In this document: positions 16,705-26,038 of the stretch, piece after piece | Numbering within the stretch: position 1 is the first letter of the stretch | Layout of the letters: the number at the start of each line of letters is the position of its first letter | Assembly: GCF_004349135.1 (NCBI RefSeq) | Contig: NZ_SMFN01000012.1 | Coordinates: forward strand, 1-64,000 | From: Flavobacterium sandaracinum | GTDB taxonomy: Bacteria; Bacteroidota; Bacteroidia; Flavobacteriales; Flavobacteriaceae | Direction: 5' to 3' | Length of the DNA: 64,000 nucleotides | The notes under the pieces: generated by a model | Told to the model about the DNA's origin: nothing | What the model saw: only the letters and a program-made list of their open reading frames with translations | The model's database searches: none | Made by a program: the position numbers and the translations under genes

Positions 16705-18105
16705 ATGAACACAAAATATTCTGATTTAATAAATCAAACCTACTATTTCCCTCAAGAAGAATTTACTTTAAACAAAGATAACCTGCAATTTCACAACATT
16801 GATTTGATGAAATTGGTTGAGCAATACGGCACGCCGTTAAAATTCACTTATTTACCTCAAATTTCAAATAACATCAATAAAGCCAAAAGCTGGTTTCGTA
16901 AATCGATGGAAAAAAATAAATATGAGGCAAAATACTATTACTGTTACTGTACAAAGAGCTCTCATTTTGAATATATCATGAACGAAGCTTTCAAAAATAA
17001 TATTCATATTGAAACTTCCTCTGCTTTTGATATTAATATTGTTGAAAATTTATTGGCAAACGGAAAAATCAATAAAAGTACCTATGTGATTTGTAATGGT
17101 TTCAAAAGAGACCAATACATTGATAATATTGCGCGTCTTATCAATAATGGTCATAAAAATACGATTCCAATTATTGATAATTTTGAAGAGCTAGATCTAC
17201 TTCAAGGACAGATAAAAAGTAAATTCAAAATTGGTATTCGCATTGCTGCCGAAGAAGAGCCAAAATTTGAATTTTACACGTCAAGATTAGGAATTGGTTA
17301 CAAAAATATTGTTCCCTTCTATAAAAGAGAAATCAAAGAAAATAAAAAATTGGAACTGAAAATGTTACACTTTTTTATCAACACCGGAATCAATGACAAT
17401 GCGTATTATTGGAATGAACTAGTAAAATGTATTAAAGTATACGTGGCATTAAAGAAAGAATGTCCTACACTTGATGGATTAAATATTGGTGGCGGTTTTC
17501 CAATAAAAAACTCGCTGGCATTTGAGTATGATTATCAGTATATGATTGATGAAATTATCAATCAGATAAAAATTGCTTGTGATGAAGCTGAAGTAGATGT
17601 ACCAAATATTTTTACCGAATTCGGTTCCTTTACAGTAGGAGAAAGCGGCGGTGCTATTTATCAAGTTTTATATCAGAAGCAACAAAATGATAGAGAAAAA
17701 TGGAACATGATCGACTCCTCTTTTATTACCACTTTACCAGATACTTGGGCTATCAACAAGCGTTTTATCATGTTAGCTGTCAATCGATGGAATGAAACTT
17801 ATGAAAGAGTACTACTGGGTGGAATGACCTGTGATAGCGATGATTATTACAACTCCGAGCAGAACATGAATGCTATTTACTTGCCAAAATACAATAAAGA
17901 AAAACCTTTATATATTGGTTTTTTTAACACCGGAGCCTATCAGGAAACTATAGGAGGATACGGAGGATTACACCATTGTTTGATTCCGCAACCCAAACAT
18001 ATATTAATAGATAGAGATGAAAACGGGATTTTAGCCACTGAAGTTTTCTCAGAACAACAAACCTCAGAGGACGTTTTAAAAATATTAGGCTACGACCGAA
18101 AATAA
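16705..18105 (+). CDS. speA: Biosynthetic arginine decarboxylase
   Basis: A 466-residue PLP-dependent decarboxylase of the alanine-racemase fold, compact type as in Bacteroidota. The lysine in YYYCYCTKSSHF (near residue 95) is at the Schiff-base position, and the phosphate-binding glycine run is GLNIGGGFP; TEFGSFTVGESG carries the conserved glutamate and glycine. It makes agmatine from arginine and opens the agmatine route to polyamines. The next gene is deoxyhypusine-synthase-like. An agmatinase, often adjacent in relatives, is not in the window. Confidence 0.88.
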   Translation: MNTKYSDLINQTYYFPQEEFTLNKDNLQFHNIDLMKLVEQYGTPLKFTYLPQISNNINKAKSWFRKSMEKNKYEAKYYYCYCTKSSHFEYIMNEAFKNNIHIETSSAFDINIVENLLANGKINKSTYVICNGFKRDQYIDNIARLINNGHKNTIPIIDNFEELDLLQGQIKSKFKIGIRIAAEEEPKFEFYTSRLGIGYKNIVPFYKREIKENKKLELKMLHFFINTGINDNAYYWNELVKCIKVYVALKKECPTLDGLNIGGGFPIKNSLAFEYDYQYMIDEIINQIKIACDEAEVDVPNIFTEFGSFTVGESGGAIYQVLYQKQQNDREKWNMIDSSFITTLPDTWAINKRFIMLAVNRWNETYERVLLGGMTCDSDDYYNSEQNMNAIYLPKYNKEKPLYIGFFNTGAYQETIGGYGGLHHCLIPQPKHILIDRDENGILATEVFSEQQTSEDVLKILGYDRK

Positions 18106-18142
18106 ATTAACAAGCATTCAGTTATTCAATTTAAAAAATCGT

Positions 18143-18150
18143 TAAATTTG
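18143..18150 (+). promoter_or_regulatory. TAnnTTTG element before the deoxyhypusine-synthase-like gene
   Basis: TAAATTTG, 48 nt before the ATG. No clear TTG element is seen upstream, so this is only a candidate. Confidence 0.35.
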
Positions 18151-18198
18151 AAATAATAATTTTAACGTAATGATTATTAGGTATTTAAATTAAAAAAA

Positions 18199-19170
18199 AT
18201 GAGCAAAGGACCAATCAGTCAGTTTATTGAAAAGCACTACCTGCATTTCAACTCTGCATCTTTAGTTGACGCAGCTAAGGCATACGAAGAACAATTAGCC
18301 AATGGTGCAAAAATGATGGTGAGTATGGCCGGTGCTATGAGTACGGCCGAGATTGGAAAAATATTTTCTGAAATTATTCGTCAGGACAAAGTGCATATCA
18401 TTTCTTGTACAGGTGCAAATCTAGAAGAAGACATCATGAATTTAGTTGCTCATTCTCATTATGAAAGAGTACCAAATTACCGTGATTTGACTCCTCAAGA
18501 CGAATGGGATTTATTGGAAAGAGGTTTAAACCGCGTTACAGATACTTGTATTCCTGAGCATGAAGCATTTCGTCGTTTGCAAAAGCATATTTACAAAATC
18601 TGGAAAGATGCTGATGACAAAGGAGAAAGATATTTTCCACATGAATTCATGTACAAAATGTTACTATCCGGAGTTCTTGAGGAATATTACGAAATCGACT
18701 TAAAAGACAGTTGGATGTATGCAGCGGCCGAGAAAAATTTACCTATTATTGTACCAGGATGGGAAGATAGTACCATGGGAAATATATTCGCATCGTACGT
18801 TATAAAAGGAGATTTAAAAGCATCTACAATGAAATCAGGTATTGAATACATGGTTTTCTTATCAGATTGGTATCCAAAAAACAGTACTAATGGGGTAGGT
18901 TTTTTCCAAATTGGTGGAGGAATTGCAGGAGATTTTCCAATATGCGTGGTGCCAATGTTGTATCAAGATATGGAAATGCATGACATTCCTTTTTGGAGTT
19001 ATTTCTGTCAAATTTCAGATTCAACAACCAGTTATGGTTCGTATTCTGGGGCGGTACCAAATGAAAAAATTACTTGGGGTAAGTTAGATATTAAAACGCC
19101 TAAGTTTATTATTGAGTCAGATGCTACCATTGTAGCACCTTTAATTTTCGCTTATTTATTAGACCTATAG
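18199..19170 (+). CDS. Deoxyhypusine-synthase-family protein lacking the catalytic lysine
   Basis: A 323-residue protein of the deoxyhypusine synthase family; the C-terminal block with FFQIGGGIAGDFP (from residue 235), SYGSYSGAVPNEKITWGK and ESDATIVAPLIFAYLL aligns with the family's NAD/spermidine site. In human DHS the active-site Lys329 follows the GGG motif (GGGVVKHH); here the same position is glycine (GGGIAGD, Gly244). Bacteria have no eIF5A, and bacterial homologues are thought to act in polyamine metabolism (homospermidine-type transfer). Without the lysine an imine-based mechanism is doubtful. It follows arginine decarboxylase, which supports a polyamine role. Confidence 0.8.
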   Translation: MSKGPISQFIEKHYLHFNSASLVDAAKAYEEQLANGAKMMVSMAGAMSTAEIGKIFSEIIRQDKVHIISCTGANLEEDIMNLVAHSHYERVPNYRDLTPQDEWDLLERGLNRVTDTCIPEHEAFRRLQKHIYKIWKDADDKGERYFPHEFMYKMLLSGVLEEYYEIDLKDSWMYAAAEKNLPIIVPGWEDSTMGNIFASYVIKGDLKASTMKSGIEYMVFLSDWYPKNSTNGVGFFQIGGGIAGDFPICVVPMLYQDMEMHDIPFWSYFCQISDSTTSYGSYSGAVPNEKITWGKLDIKTPKFIIESDATIVAPLIFAYLLDL

Positions 19171-19179
19171 AATTATTTT

Positions 19180-19584
19180 ATGAAAAGAGTAATAGTTGAT
19201 TACGCAAAACTTACCAATGAAATTTTAAATCTTTTGGTTGATAAATTTCCAGATGGTTATGATGATTCAAACATTATTAGTTTTAGAAACGCTAAAAATG
19301 AATTGATTGAAGCAGTTGAAGTACGAACTGAAGACACTATTTATTTAGTTAAAGTAAGTACTAAACTAGCTGATAGAATTGAAAATTATGATGAAGATGA
19401 TGAAATCATGATTGATGAAGTTGTTGAGCCAATTAAAGGATTGGATTTAGACGATGATATTGAAGATGATGACGAGGACGAGGATGGTATTGACAAACCA
19501 GATGCTGACTCAGGTGATGATGACGATGACGATGATGCGGATGAAAAAGATTTTTCGGATGATGATGACGAAGATGAGGATTAA
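19180..19584 (+). CDS. Small protein with extremely acidic tail
   Basis: A 134-residue protein in two parts: a folded-looking N-terminal half (residues 1-70) and a tail (about 78-134) that is almost only Asp and Glu with a few Gly, Ala, Ser and Lys. It starts 9 bp after the previous stop codon, so it is co-transcribed with the deoxyhypusine-synthase-like gene, and a strong terminator follows. I do not recognise a function. The poly-acidic tail could bind polycations such as polyamines, metal ions or basic proteins; this is inference from charge and context. Confidence 0.7.
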   Translation: MKRVIVDYAKLTNEILNLLVDKFPDGYDDSNIISFRNAKNELIEAVEVRTEDTIYLVKVSTKLADRIENYDEDDEIMIDEVVEPIKGLDLDDDIEDDDEDEDGIDKPDADSGDDDDDDDADEKDFSDDDDEDED

Positions 19585-19610
19585 TTAATCCCATTTTTAA
19601 ATATATTTAT

Positions 19611-19643
19611 AAAAAGGAACTCCTACACGAGTTCCTTTTTTTA
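19611..19643 (+). terminator. Terminator after the polyamine-linked genes
   Basis: AGGAACTC (19615-19622) pairs with GAGTTCCT (19629-19636) around a 6-nt loop, flanked by A and T runs. It lies 27 bp after the acidic-tail gene. Confidence 0.85.
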
Positions 19644-19672
19644 TAACTTTAGACCTCTAAATATACGCCACA

Positions 19673-21784
19673 ATGACTCAAGAAATATTACACGCCAAAC
19701 TGAAGGAAAACTTTGGTTTTGAAAAATTCAGACCCAATCAGGAGGAAATAATAAACTGTATTCTTTCTGGACAAGATACAGTAGCAATAATGCCAACTGG
19801 TGGTGGAAAATCAATTTGTTTTCAATTGCCTGCATTGGTATTTCCTGGAATTACAATCGTAATTTCCCCGTTAATAGCTTTGATGAAAGATCAAGTTGAT
19901 AGCTTAAAAGCTAATGGCATTGAAGCCTGTTTTATCAATAGCAGTCAAACCGAAGACGAACGGCAGTTTTATATCGAAAGCTTAAAATCGAATGTAATTA
20001 AATTGGTTTACATTGCTCCAGAAAGCTTGTCTTTTCTGGATAATATTTTTAATAGTTTAACCATAAGTCTTATTGCTATTGATGAGGCACATTGCATTTC
20101 ATCTTGGGGACATGATTTCCGGCCCGCTTATACGAATCTTGGATATCTCAAAAACCGCTTCCCTTCTACTCCAATCCTAGCTTTAACTGCAACCGCTGAT
20201 AAAGCTACACGTAAAGATATTAGCCAACAATTAAATCTAAAAAATCCTAAACTATTTGTAGCTTCTTTTGATCGAAAAAATCTGAGTTTAGAAGTGCGTC
20301 CCGCTTTGGACAGAGTAAAACAAATTATAGATTTTATTCAAGAAAAACCTACCGAATCCGGAATCGTATATTGCTTAAGCCGAAAAACAACCGAAGAACT
20401 TGCCGAAAAATTACAAAAAATTGGAATCAGTGCAAAGGCCTATCATGCTGGTTTAGATAATAAAATCCGTTCCAAAACTCAAGATGAATTCATTAATGAT
20501 GAATGTCAAGTAGTTTGCGCCACTATCGCTTTTGGAATGGGTATCGATAAATCAAATGTGCGTTGGGTGATTCACTATAATTTGCCTAAAAATATAGAAG
20601 GTTATTATCAGGAAATTGGTCGAGCTGGCCGAGATGGTTTACCCTCAGAAACCATATTATTCGAAAGTTACGGCGATGTGATTCAATTGCAAAAATTTGC
20701 CTCAAAAGGCTTAAATGCTGAAGTACAACTAGCCAAACTAGAGCGTATGAAACAATATGCTGATGCTTTGAGCTGTCGCAGAAAGATATTGCTGTCCTAT
20801 TTTGGCGAACTCGTTACAGAGAATTGTGGAAATTGTGATATCTGTAAAAATCCACCGCTATTTTTCGATGGAACCATCATTGCACAAAAAGCATTATCGG
20901 CAATTTTTCGTTTACAGGAAACGGAACCATTACCGGTGATAATTGACTTTTTACGCGGATCCAAAAATGCTTATATTTATGAAAAAGAATACCAAAATCT
21001 AAAAACGTATGGTGTTGGAGTTGAACTCTCTTGGTATGATTGGAACCAATATTTAATCCAACTGATAAATCTTGGTTATTGTGAAATCGCTTTTCATAAA
21101 CAAAATAAAATTCGACTTACTTCTTTAGCTAAAAAAGTATTATTTGAAGGCGAAAAAGTACAACTCACAACTGTCCAAAAAATCAATATCGACAAGCAAG
21201 AAATCAAAGAAACGAAAAGCAAATCTACAGCAAATTCACTTTTTGAAACCTTACGAAAACTACGCTATGAAATTTCCAAAGAAGAATCCGTTCCAGCTTA
21301 TGTAATTTTCAGTGATGCGGCTTTGCGCCAAATGGAAACCGAAAGACCGATGAGCGATCAAGAATTACTGGCAATTGACGGCGTTGGAAAAGCAAAACTA
21401 GAAAAATATGGTGATGCATTTATCAATGCGATTATTGATTTTCAAAAATCTAAGGTTGTCAGAAAAAAGAAAGAAGCTACTACTTACAAAGAAACATTGG
21501 AATTGTATAAAAATGGATTTTCTGTTGAAGAAATTGCTCAAAAAAGAAAGTTAGGTCTAAGTACGATTATGTCGCATTTAGCTAAATTGTACATTGATGG
21601 TGCTGATATAGATTTGGATTCTTTTATTTCAAAAGAAGAAGTTACGCAAATTGCCGAAGCACAAATAAAACTGGAATCACCAAATACTTTGAAACCCTAT
21701 TTTGATTATTTTGAAGAAAAAATAGATTACGGAAAAATTCGATTGGCACTGGCAATATTAGAAAAAGAAAACGCAATAGTTTAG
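19673..21784 (+). CDS. recQ: ATP-dependent DNA helicase RecQ
   Basis: A 703-residue RecQ: Walker A MPTGGGKS (40-47), DEAH (137-140), the helicase C domain with IGRAGRDG, and the zinc site with cysteines around residues 365-390 (CRRK.. and CGNCDICK), followed by a winged helix and an HRDC-like domain (about 505-580). Past the HRDC domain an extra helix-turn-helix region (TYKETLELYKNGFSVEEIA) makes it longer than E. coli RecQ (about 610). It unwinds DNA 3' to 5' in recombination repair. The glycosylase gene follows after 8 bp. Confidence 0.95.
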   Translation: MTQEILHAKLKENFGFEKFRPNQEEIINCILSGQDTVAIMPTGGGKSICFQLPALVFPGITIVISPLIALMKDQVDSLKANGIEACFINSSQTEDERQFYIESLKSNVIKLVYIAPESLSFLDNIFNSLTISLIAIDEAHCISSWGHDFRPAYTNLGYLKNRFPSTPILALTATADKATRKDISQQLNLKNPKLFVASFDRKNLSLEVRPALDRVKQIIDFIQEKPTESGIVYCLSRKTTEELAEKLQKIGISAKAYHAGLDNKIRSKTQDEFINDECQVVCATIAFGMGIDKSNVRWVIHYNLPKNIEGYYQEIGRAGRDGLPSETILFESYGDVIQLQKFASKGLNAEVQLAKLERMKQYADALSCRRKILLSYFGELVTENCGNCDICKNPPLFFDGTIIAQKALSAIFRLQETEPLPVIIDFLRGSKNAYIYEKEYQNLKTYGVGVELSWYDWNQYLIQLINLGYCEIAFHKQNKIRLTSLAKKVLFEGEKVQLTTVQKINIDKQEIKETKSKSTANSLFETLRKLRYEISKEESVPAYVIFSDAALRQMETERPMSDQELLAIDGVGKAKLEKYGDAFINAIIDFQKSKVVRKKKEATTYKETLELYKNGFSVEEIAQKRKLGLSTIMSHLAKLYIDGADIDLDSFISKEEVTQIAEAQIKLESPNTLKPYFDYFEEKIDYGKIRLALAILEKENAIV

Positions 21785-21792
21785 CAAGTATT

Positions 21793-22269
21793 ATGATTCA
21801 TTCCTTTCCTCCTTTTGTGAATTCACAAACAGAAATTTTGATTCTAGGAACTATGCCTGGCATTGCATCATTGGAAAAACAAGAATATTATGCGCACAAA
21901 AGAAATCATTTTTGGAAAATAATGTACACTTTGTTGGATAATTTACCAATAGCTGAAGTTTTTGAAAAAAAAATACAATTACTCCAAGCGAATAAAATTG
22001 GACTTTGGGATGTTTTAGGAAATTGTGAAAGAAAAGGGAGCTTAGACACTCATATCAAAAATCAAAAAGAAAATGATTTTGAAACACTATTCAAAGAATT
22101 CCCCGGAATTGCCACAATCATTTTTAATGGCAAAGAAAGTCATAAATACTTTCTGAAAAAATTTGGACAAATAAAAAGCATCACGTATTATGTGATGCCT
22201 TCTACTAGCCCTGCTAATACCATGTCTTTTGAAAACAAGCTAAAAATCTGGTCAGCCGGTTTTCAATAA
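21793..22269 (+). CDS. DNA-deoxyinosine/uracil glycosylase, Mug-like superfamily
   Basis: A 158-residue uracil-DNA-glycosylase-superfamily protein: GTMPGIASL (residues 18-26) is the first active-site loop and MPSTSPAN near the C-terminus the second. This short form matches the DNA-deoxyinosine (hypoxanthine) glycosylase branch. It removes deaminated bases to start base excision repair. It lies 8 bp after recQ, so the two repair genes are probably one transcript. Its 3' end faces the DinB-like gene with a 1-bp gap. Confidence 0.8.
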   Translation: MIHSFPPFVNSQTEILILGTMPGIASLEKQEYYAHKRNHFWKIMYTLLDNLPIAEVFEKKIQLLQANKIGLWDVLGNCERKGSLDTHIKNQKENDFETLFKEFPGIATIIFNGKESHKYFLKKFGQIKSITYYVMPSTSPANTMSFENKLKIWSAGFQ

Positions 22270-22270
22270 A

Positions 22271-22786
22271 CTATAAATACCTTTCTTGAAAAACTTTTTG
22301 ATGGTGTTTTTGATGACCAATGATAATAAAACCAATTGCACGAACCGATACAGCAGCGTTCGAAGCAGTTCCAATTCTCTTTAACTGCTCTTCAGACAAA
22401 CTTTTGAAAAGAAACAAATTGGAATGTCTAACCGCTGAAAATTCAGTTAGTAAATCCTGAATACTTCTACTGTTAGCACTCGTATTGTCAATATAATCAT
22501 TTTCATCAAACCCGGGTAAAGGTGTTTGATCCTCTCTAGAAATTCGTAATGCCCGATACGCAAAAATACGCTCGGTATCAATTATATGCTGAATGATTTC
22601 TTTGATAGTCCATTTCCCTTCTGCATAGCGATAATCAAATTTGTCCATGGGAATATTTTGTACAAAATGAATAAAATCGTGTAATGAAATTTCTAATTCA
22701 TCCATCAATGTGACTTCCCCCAAAGCGTTTATGTAGGGAGTATAATAAGCGGCATATTCGTTTACAGGTAATTGTGTTGATTTCAT
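22271..22786 (-). CDS. DinB/YfiT-family metal-dependent protein
   Basis: A 171-residue four-helix DinB-like protein. Histidines expected to bind a divalent metal are seen in WTIKEIIQHIIDTER (first) and GHQKHHQKVF (near residue 160). The family includes thiol-dependent S-transferases (BshB/BstA-like) and damage-inducible proteins of unknown substrate. It is 10 bp downstream of the ppc start-proximal neighbour on the same strand. The exact reaction cannot be named. Confidence 0.82.
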   Translation of the reverse strand: MKSTQLPVNEYAAYYTPYINALGEVTLMDELEISLHDFIHFVQNIPMDKFDYRYAEGKWTIKEIIQHIIDTERIFAYRALRISREDQTPLPGFDENDYIDNTSANSRSIQDLLTEFSAVRHSNLFLFKSLSEEQLKRIGTASNAAVSVRAIGFIIIGHQKHHQKVFQERYL

Positions 22787-22796
22787 TTTATATTAT

Positions 22797-25382
22797 TTAA
22801 GCTGAATTTCTACTAGCATTTGTGTTTCCAAAAAGAGAACGAGTCACTATTTTTTCATATACTTTTATCAAAGCTTCATCAGGTGATTTTTCCTTGTTCA
22901 ACTCGTTAATTCGTAACAAAGCATATTGCTGTATCGTTAACAATGGCAGTACTATACGTTCTCTTATCTGTATCGATGCTTTACCATCAGGATAATTTTC
23001 CATTAGCTCTTTGTGACCCGCAATTTTCAAAAGCAATCGTTTTGTTTCTAAAAATTCGTCATAAATAATTTGCCAGAATTCTCCAAACTGTGGATCTTTT
23101 CTCATATAAGCCGTTAATGGAAAAAATGATTTAGCCAATGACATCATACTATTTTCCAACAAGGTTTTAAAGAACAAAGAATTATCATATAAATCTTGGA
23201 CTTTATTCCATTGGTTCGTATCCTCAAAATGTTTTAAAGCACTACCAACACCAAAAAATCCAGGTACATTTTGCTTCAGCTGACTCCAAGAACCCACAAA
23301 AGGAATGGCTCGCAAATCAGCAAAATCTAAGTGTTCTGATTTACTTCTTTTCGAAGGTCGACTTCCAATATTCGTTTTAGCGTAGTACTTTAGCGTACTC
23401 ATTTGTTCTAAATAGGGGATAAAATTGGGATGATTCTTAAAACTTAAATATTTTTCATATCCTAAACCTGCCAATCGATCTAATATACCTTTTTCCTCTA
23501 AAGTCAACTCATTATCTCCTTTGCCAAAAACCTGATTGGTGACACCAGCACTCAATAAGTTTTCCAAGTTATACCTGCAAGAATCTAAAGTCCCAAAATT
23601 AGAACTAATAGTCTGCCCTTGCACTGTAACCTGAATTTCATTATTCTCAATATTTGGTCCTAAGGACGCATAAAACTTATGTGTTTTTCCACCACCACGA
23701 GCGGGCGGACCGCCACGACCATCAAAGAAAATAACCTTAATTCCATATTTTCTAGATACCTCTGTAAGCTCTTCTTTCGCTTTATAAATACTCCAGTTTG
23801 CCATAAGATAACCTCCATCTTTTGTACCATCAGAAAAACCAAGCATGATGGTTTGCTTATTATTTCTATTAATTAAATGTTTTGCATAAGCCGGATTAGT
23901 ATATAATTTTTCCATAATGGCATGCGCATTTTGCAAATCATCCACTGATTCAAAAAGAGGAATAATATCAACTGTAGGATCCTCCCAATTACTCAAACGA
24001 AAAAGCGCAAAGGTTTCCATTACATTAAGCGCACTTTCATTATTACTAATGATATAGCGATTAGCACCAAATTCTCCGTTATTTTGTTGAATTGTTTTGA
24101 TAGCTTGAACAGATTCAATAGTTAAGCGTGTCAATTCATTTTCAAAAACAGCGGGATCAAGATTCCCACTAGTATTTGACAAGACCTTAAATTTTTCTTC
24201 TTCGGTTAATTCAAAATAATTTTTTGGAAAAACAGATTCATCGGTTTTCAAATAATACGTGACGATGTCATTAAACACGGAATCGTGTATTTTACTATTT
24301 TGACGAATATCTAAAGAAGCAAAATGAAATCCAAATAAATTCACTTTTATCAGAAGTGCATCCAATTCATCTAAATACAACGACTGATGTTGATCAATAA
24401 TAATTTGTTTAATTTTACTCAACTGCGATTTAAATTCGTCAAGAGTAATGAAAATTTCTCCTTTTGAATAAAAAACAGATCTATAAAGTTTTTGTTCAAG
24501 CTGATTGACTAAAGTATCTACACCAGAGAAAGTTAATTTTCTTTTTAAATCTCTCATTTCAATATAATAACATTTCAGAATAGACGTTCGTAAACGCTCT
24601 GCTACTTTCAATGTAATCTCTGTAGTTACAAATGGATTCCCATCACGGTCACCTCCGGGCCAAAATCCAAGCTTAATTAATGGATTTTTTATTGAGTTTC
24701 CTTCAAAAATATTTTTTTGAAGATAATGAACCATCTCACCAGAAGTATGATAAAACACATTTTCTAGATACCAAATCAAGCTTACTGCTTCATCAAAAGG
24801 ATTTGGCTTTTCATTTTGAATAAAAGGGGTTTTACCTAATTGCGCTAAAAGTTGCTTGATATCTAATAAATTATTATTGCGGATTGCCTCTGTTAAATCA
24901 TTGATAATACCAAGAACTGCTCCAGGATAAAACTGTGTAGGATGAGCTGTTAAAACCGTCCTTATATTGAAATCTTCTAAGAAATCAATTAACTCCTCTT
25001 GCTTATTTTTTGCATCAGACTTCTCTTTTATATCTCGAAGAGAACCTCTACCCTCCATATTATTAACAATTGGAAAAGCAGCATCTTCGATAGCATCAAA
25101 TAATACGATTTGGCGCTCTATATACTGAATAAAACGAAACATGATGTCGATTTTATCAGCCTCCGAGGCATTATGCAAATACCGATTAGCAAAAAAATCA
25201 ACTATTTCTTTAGGTGTTTCTTGTTTTTTGAAGCCTGTATCGCAAATATCTGAAAATAAAGGAAGTAAAGCTCCTGTATTATCTATAGAATGAAAAGGTA
25301 GCGTAATAAAGACACTATTGTAAATATTATATTTAGACAGAACGTCTTGATTAAAACGTTCAATTTTAGGTAGTGTATACAT
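22797..25382 (-). CDS. ppc: Phosphoenolpyruvate carboxylase
   Basis: An 861-residue PEP carboxylase. Visible family blocks are TAHPTQ (catalytic histidine, near residue 138), GGDRDGNP, GFSDGTKDGG and FFDGRGGPPARGGG, the last carrying the catalytic arginines and glycine loop. It carboxylates PEP to oxaloacetate and so refills the TCA cycle. The protein is slightly shorter than enterobacterial enzymes (about 880). The leader just upstream (25383-25420) contains a run of AGTTG-type repeats. Confidence 0.94.
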   Translation of the reverse strand: MYTLPKIERFNQDVLSKYNIYNSVFITLPFHSIDNTGALLPLFSDICDTGFKKQETPKEIVDFFANRYLHNASEADKIDIMFRFIQYIERQIVLFDAIEDAAFPIVNNMEGRGSLRDIKEKSDAKNKQEELIDFLEDFNIRTVLTAHPTQFYPGAVLGIINDLTEAIRNNNLLDIKQLLAQLGKTPFIQNEKPNPFDEAVSLIWYLENVFYHTSGEMVHYLQKNIFEGNSIKNPLIKLGFWPGGDRDGNPFVTTEITLKVAERLRTSILKCYYIEMRDLKRKLTFSGVDTLVNQLEQKLYRSVFYSKGEIFITLDEFKSQLSKIKQIIIDQHQSLYLDELDALLIKVNLFGFHFASLDIRQNSKIHDSVFNDIVTYYLKTDESVFPKNYFELTEEEKFKVLSNTSGNLDPAVFENELTRLTIESVQAIKTIQQNNGEFGANRYIISNNESALNVMETFALFRLSNWEDPTVDIIPLFESVDDLQNAHAIMEKLYTNPAYAKHLINRNNKQTIMLGFSDGTKDGGYLMANWSIYKAKEELTEVSRKYGIKVIFFDGRGGPPARGGGKTHKFYASLGPNIENNEIQVTVQGQTISSNFGTLDSCRYNLENLLSAGVTNQVFGKGDNELTLEEKGILDRLAGLGYEKYLSFKNHPNFIPYLEQMSTLKYYAKTNIGSRPSKRSKSEHLDFADLRAIPFVGSWSQLKQNVPGFFGVGSALKHFEDTNQWNKVQDLYDNSLFFKTLLENSMMSLAKSFFPLTAYMRKDPQFGEFWQIIYDEFLETKRLLLKIAGHKELMENYPDGKASIQIRERIVLPLLTIQQYALLRINELNKEKSPDEALIKVYEKIVTRSLFGNTNASRNSA

Positions 25383-25428
25383 AGTTGTTTAGTTGTAGTT
25401 GGTTTAGTTAGTTGGTTTGTCATAAAAA

Positions 25429-25452
25429 AACCCCAAGAATTAACTTGAGGTT
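25429..25452 (-). terminator. Terminator of the Lrp-type regulator gene
   Basis: On the minus strand AACCTCAAG and CTTGGGGTT (one mismatch) form a 9-nt stem around a 6-nt loop, followed by seven T. It lies 30 bp after the regulator stop codon and separates it from ppc. Confidence 0.8.
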
Positions 25453-25482
25453 ATATTTATTATATAGCATATTCAAGACTAA

Positions 25483-25962
25483 TTACATATTTTTGAAAAT
25501 AGTATGCATCAAGCGCTTCTTATCATTAATGCTTTCTTCTAGTGAAATCATAGTTTCAGTTCTATAAACACCATCTATATCATCAATCATAAAGATAACA
25601 TCCTTAGCGTGCTTTGTATCTTTAGCTCTAATTTTACAGAAAATATTAAATTTCCCTGTTGTAACAGACGCAACTGTAACATAAGGAATTTCATTAATTC
25701 GCTCCAAAACAAATTTAGTTTGAGAAGTATTGTTTAGAAAAACACCTACATAAGCAATAAATGAATACCCTAACTTATCATAATCAAGAACTAATGAAGA
25801 TCCCATTATAATACCTGCGTCCTCCATTTTTTTCACTCTGACATGCACGGTACCTGCAGAAATCAATAACTTTTTTGCAATATCCGTAAATGGAACTCTT
25901 GTATTGTCTATCAACATATCTAAAATCTGGTGATCTACTTCATCTAAACGAAATTTACTCAT
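25483..25962 (-). CDS. Lrp/AsnC-family transcriptional regulator
   Basis: A 159-residue regulator with an N-terminal helix-turn-helix (VDHQILDMLIDNTRVPFTDIAKKL; recognition helix near SAGTVHVRVKKME) and a C-terminal RAM ligand-binding domain (about residues 75-150). The start is placed at MSKFRLDEV (25962); an upstream in-frame ATG at 26025 would add 21 hydrophobic residues that are not typical. Lrp/AsnC proteins sense amino acids and act as octamers. The M14 peptidase gene is upstream on the same strand. Confidence 0.9.
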   Translation of the reverse strand: MSKFRLDEVDHQILDMLIDNTRVPFTDIAKKLLISAGTVHVRVKKMEDAGIIMGSSLVLDYDKLGYSFIAYVGVFLNNTSQTKFVLERINEIPYVTVASVTTGKFNIFCKIRAKDTKHAKDVIFMIDDIDGVYRTETMISLEESINDKKRLMHTIFKNM

Positions 25963-26038
25963 AACTCTTAAATTAATATTATTAATTGCTTTAACAAAGT
26001 ATAAAAATATACATAAAAACAACAAAATGACATAAATA

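Noticed and set aside
25383..25420. AGTTG-type repeats in the ppc leader
   Set aside because: Could be a regulatory leader, but units are irregular and short; not enough to call a riboswitch or operator.
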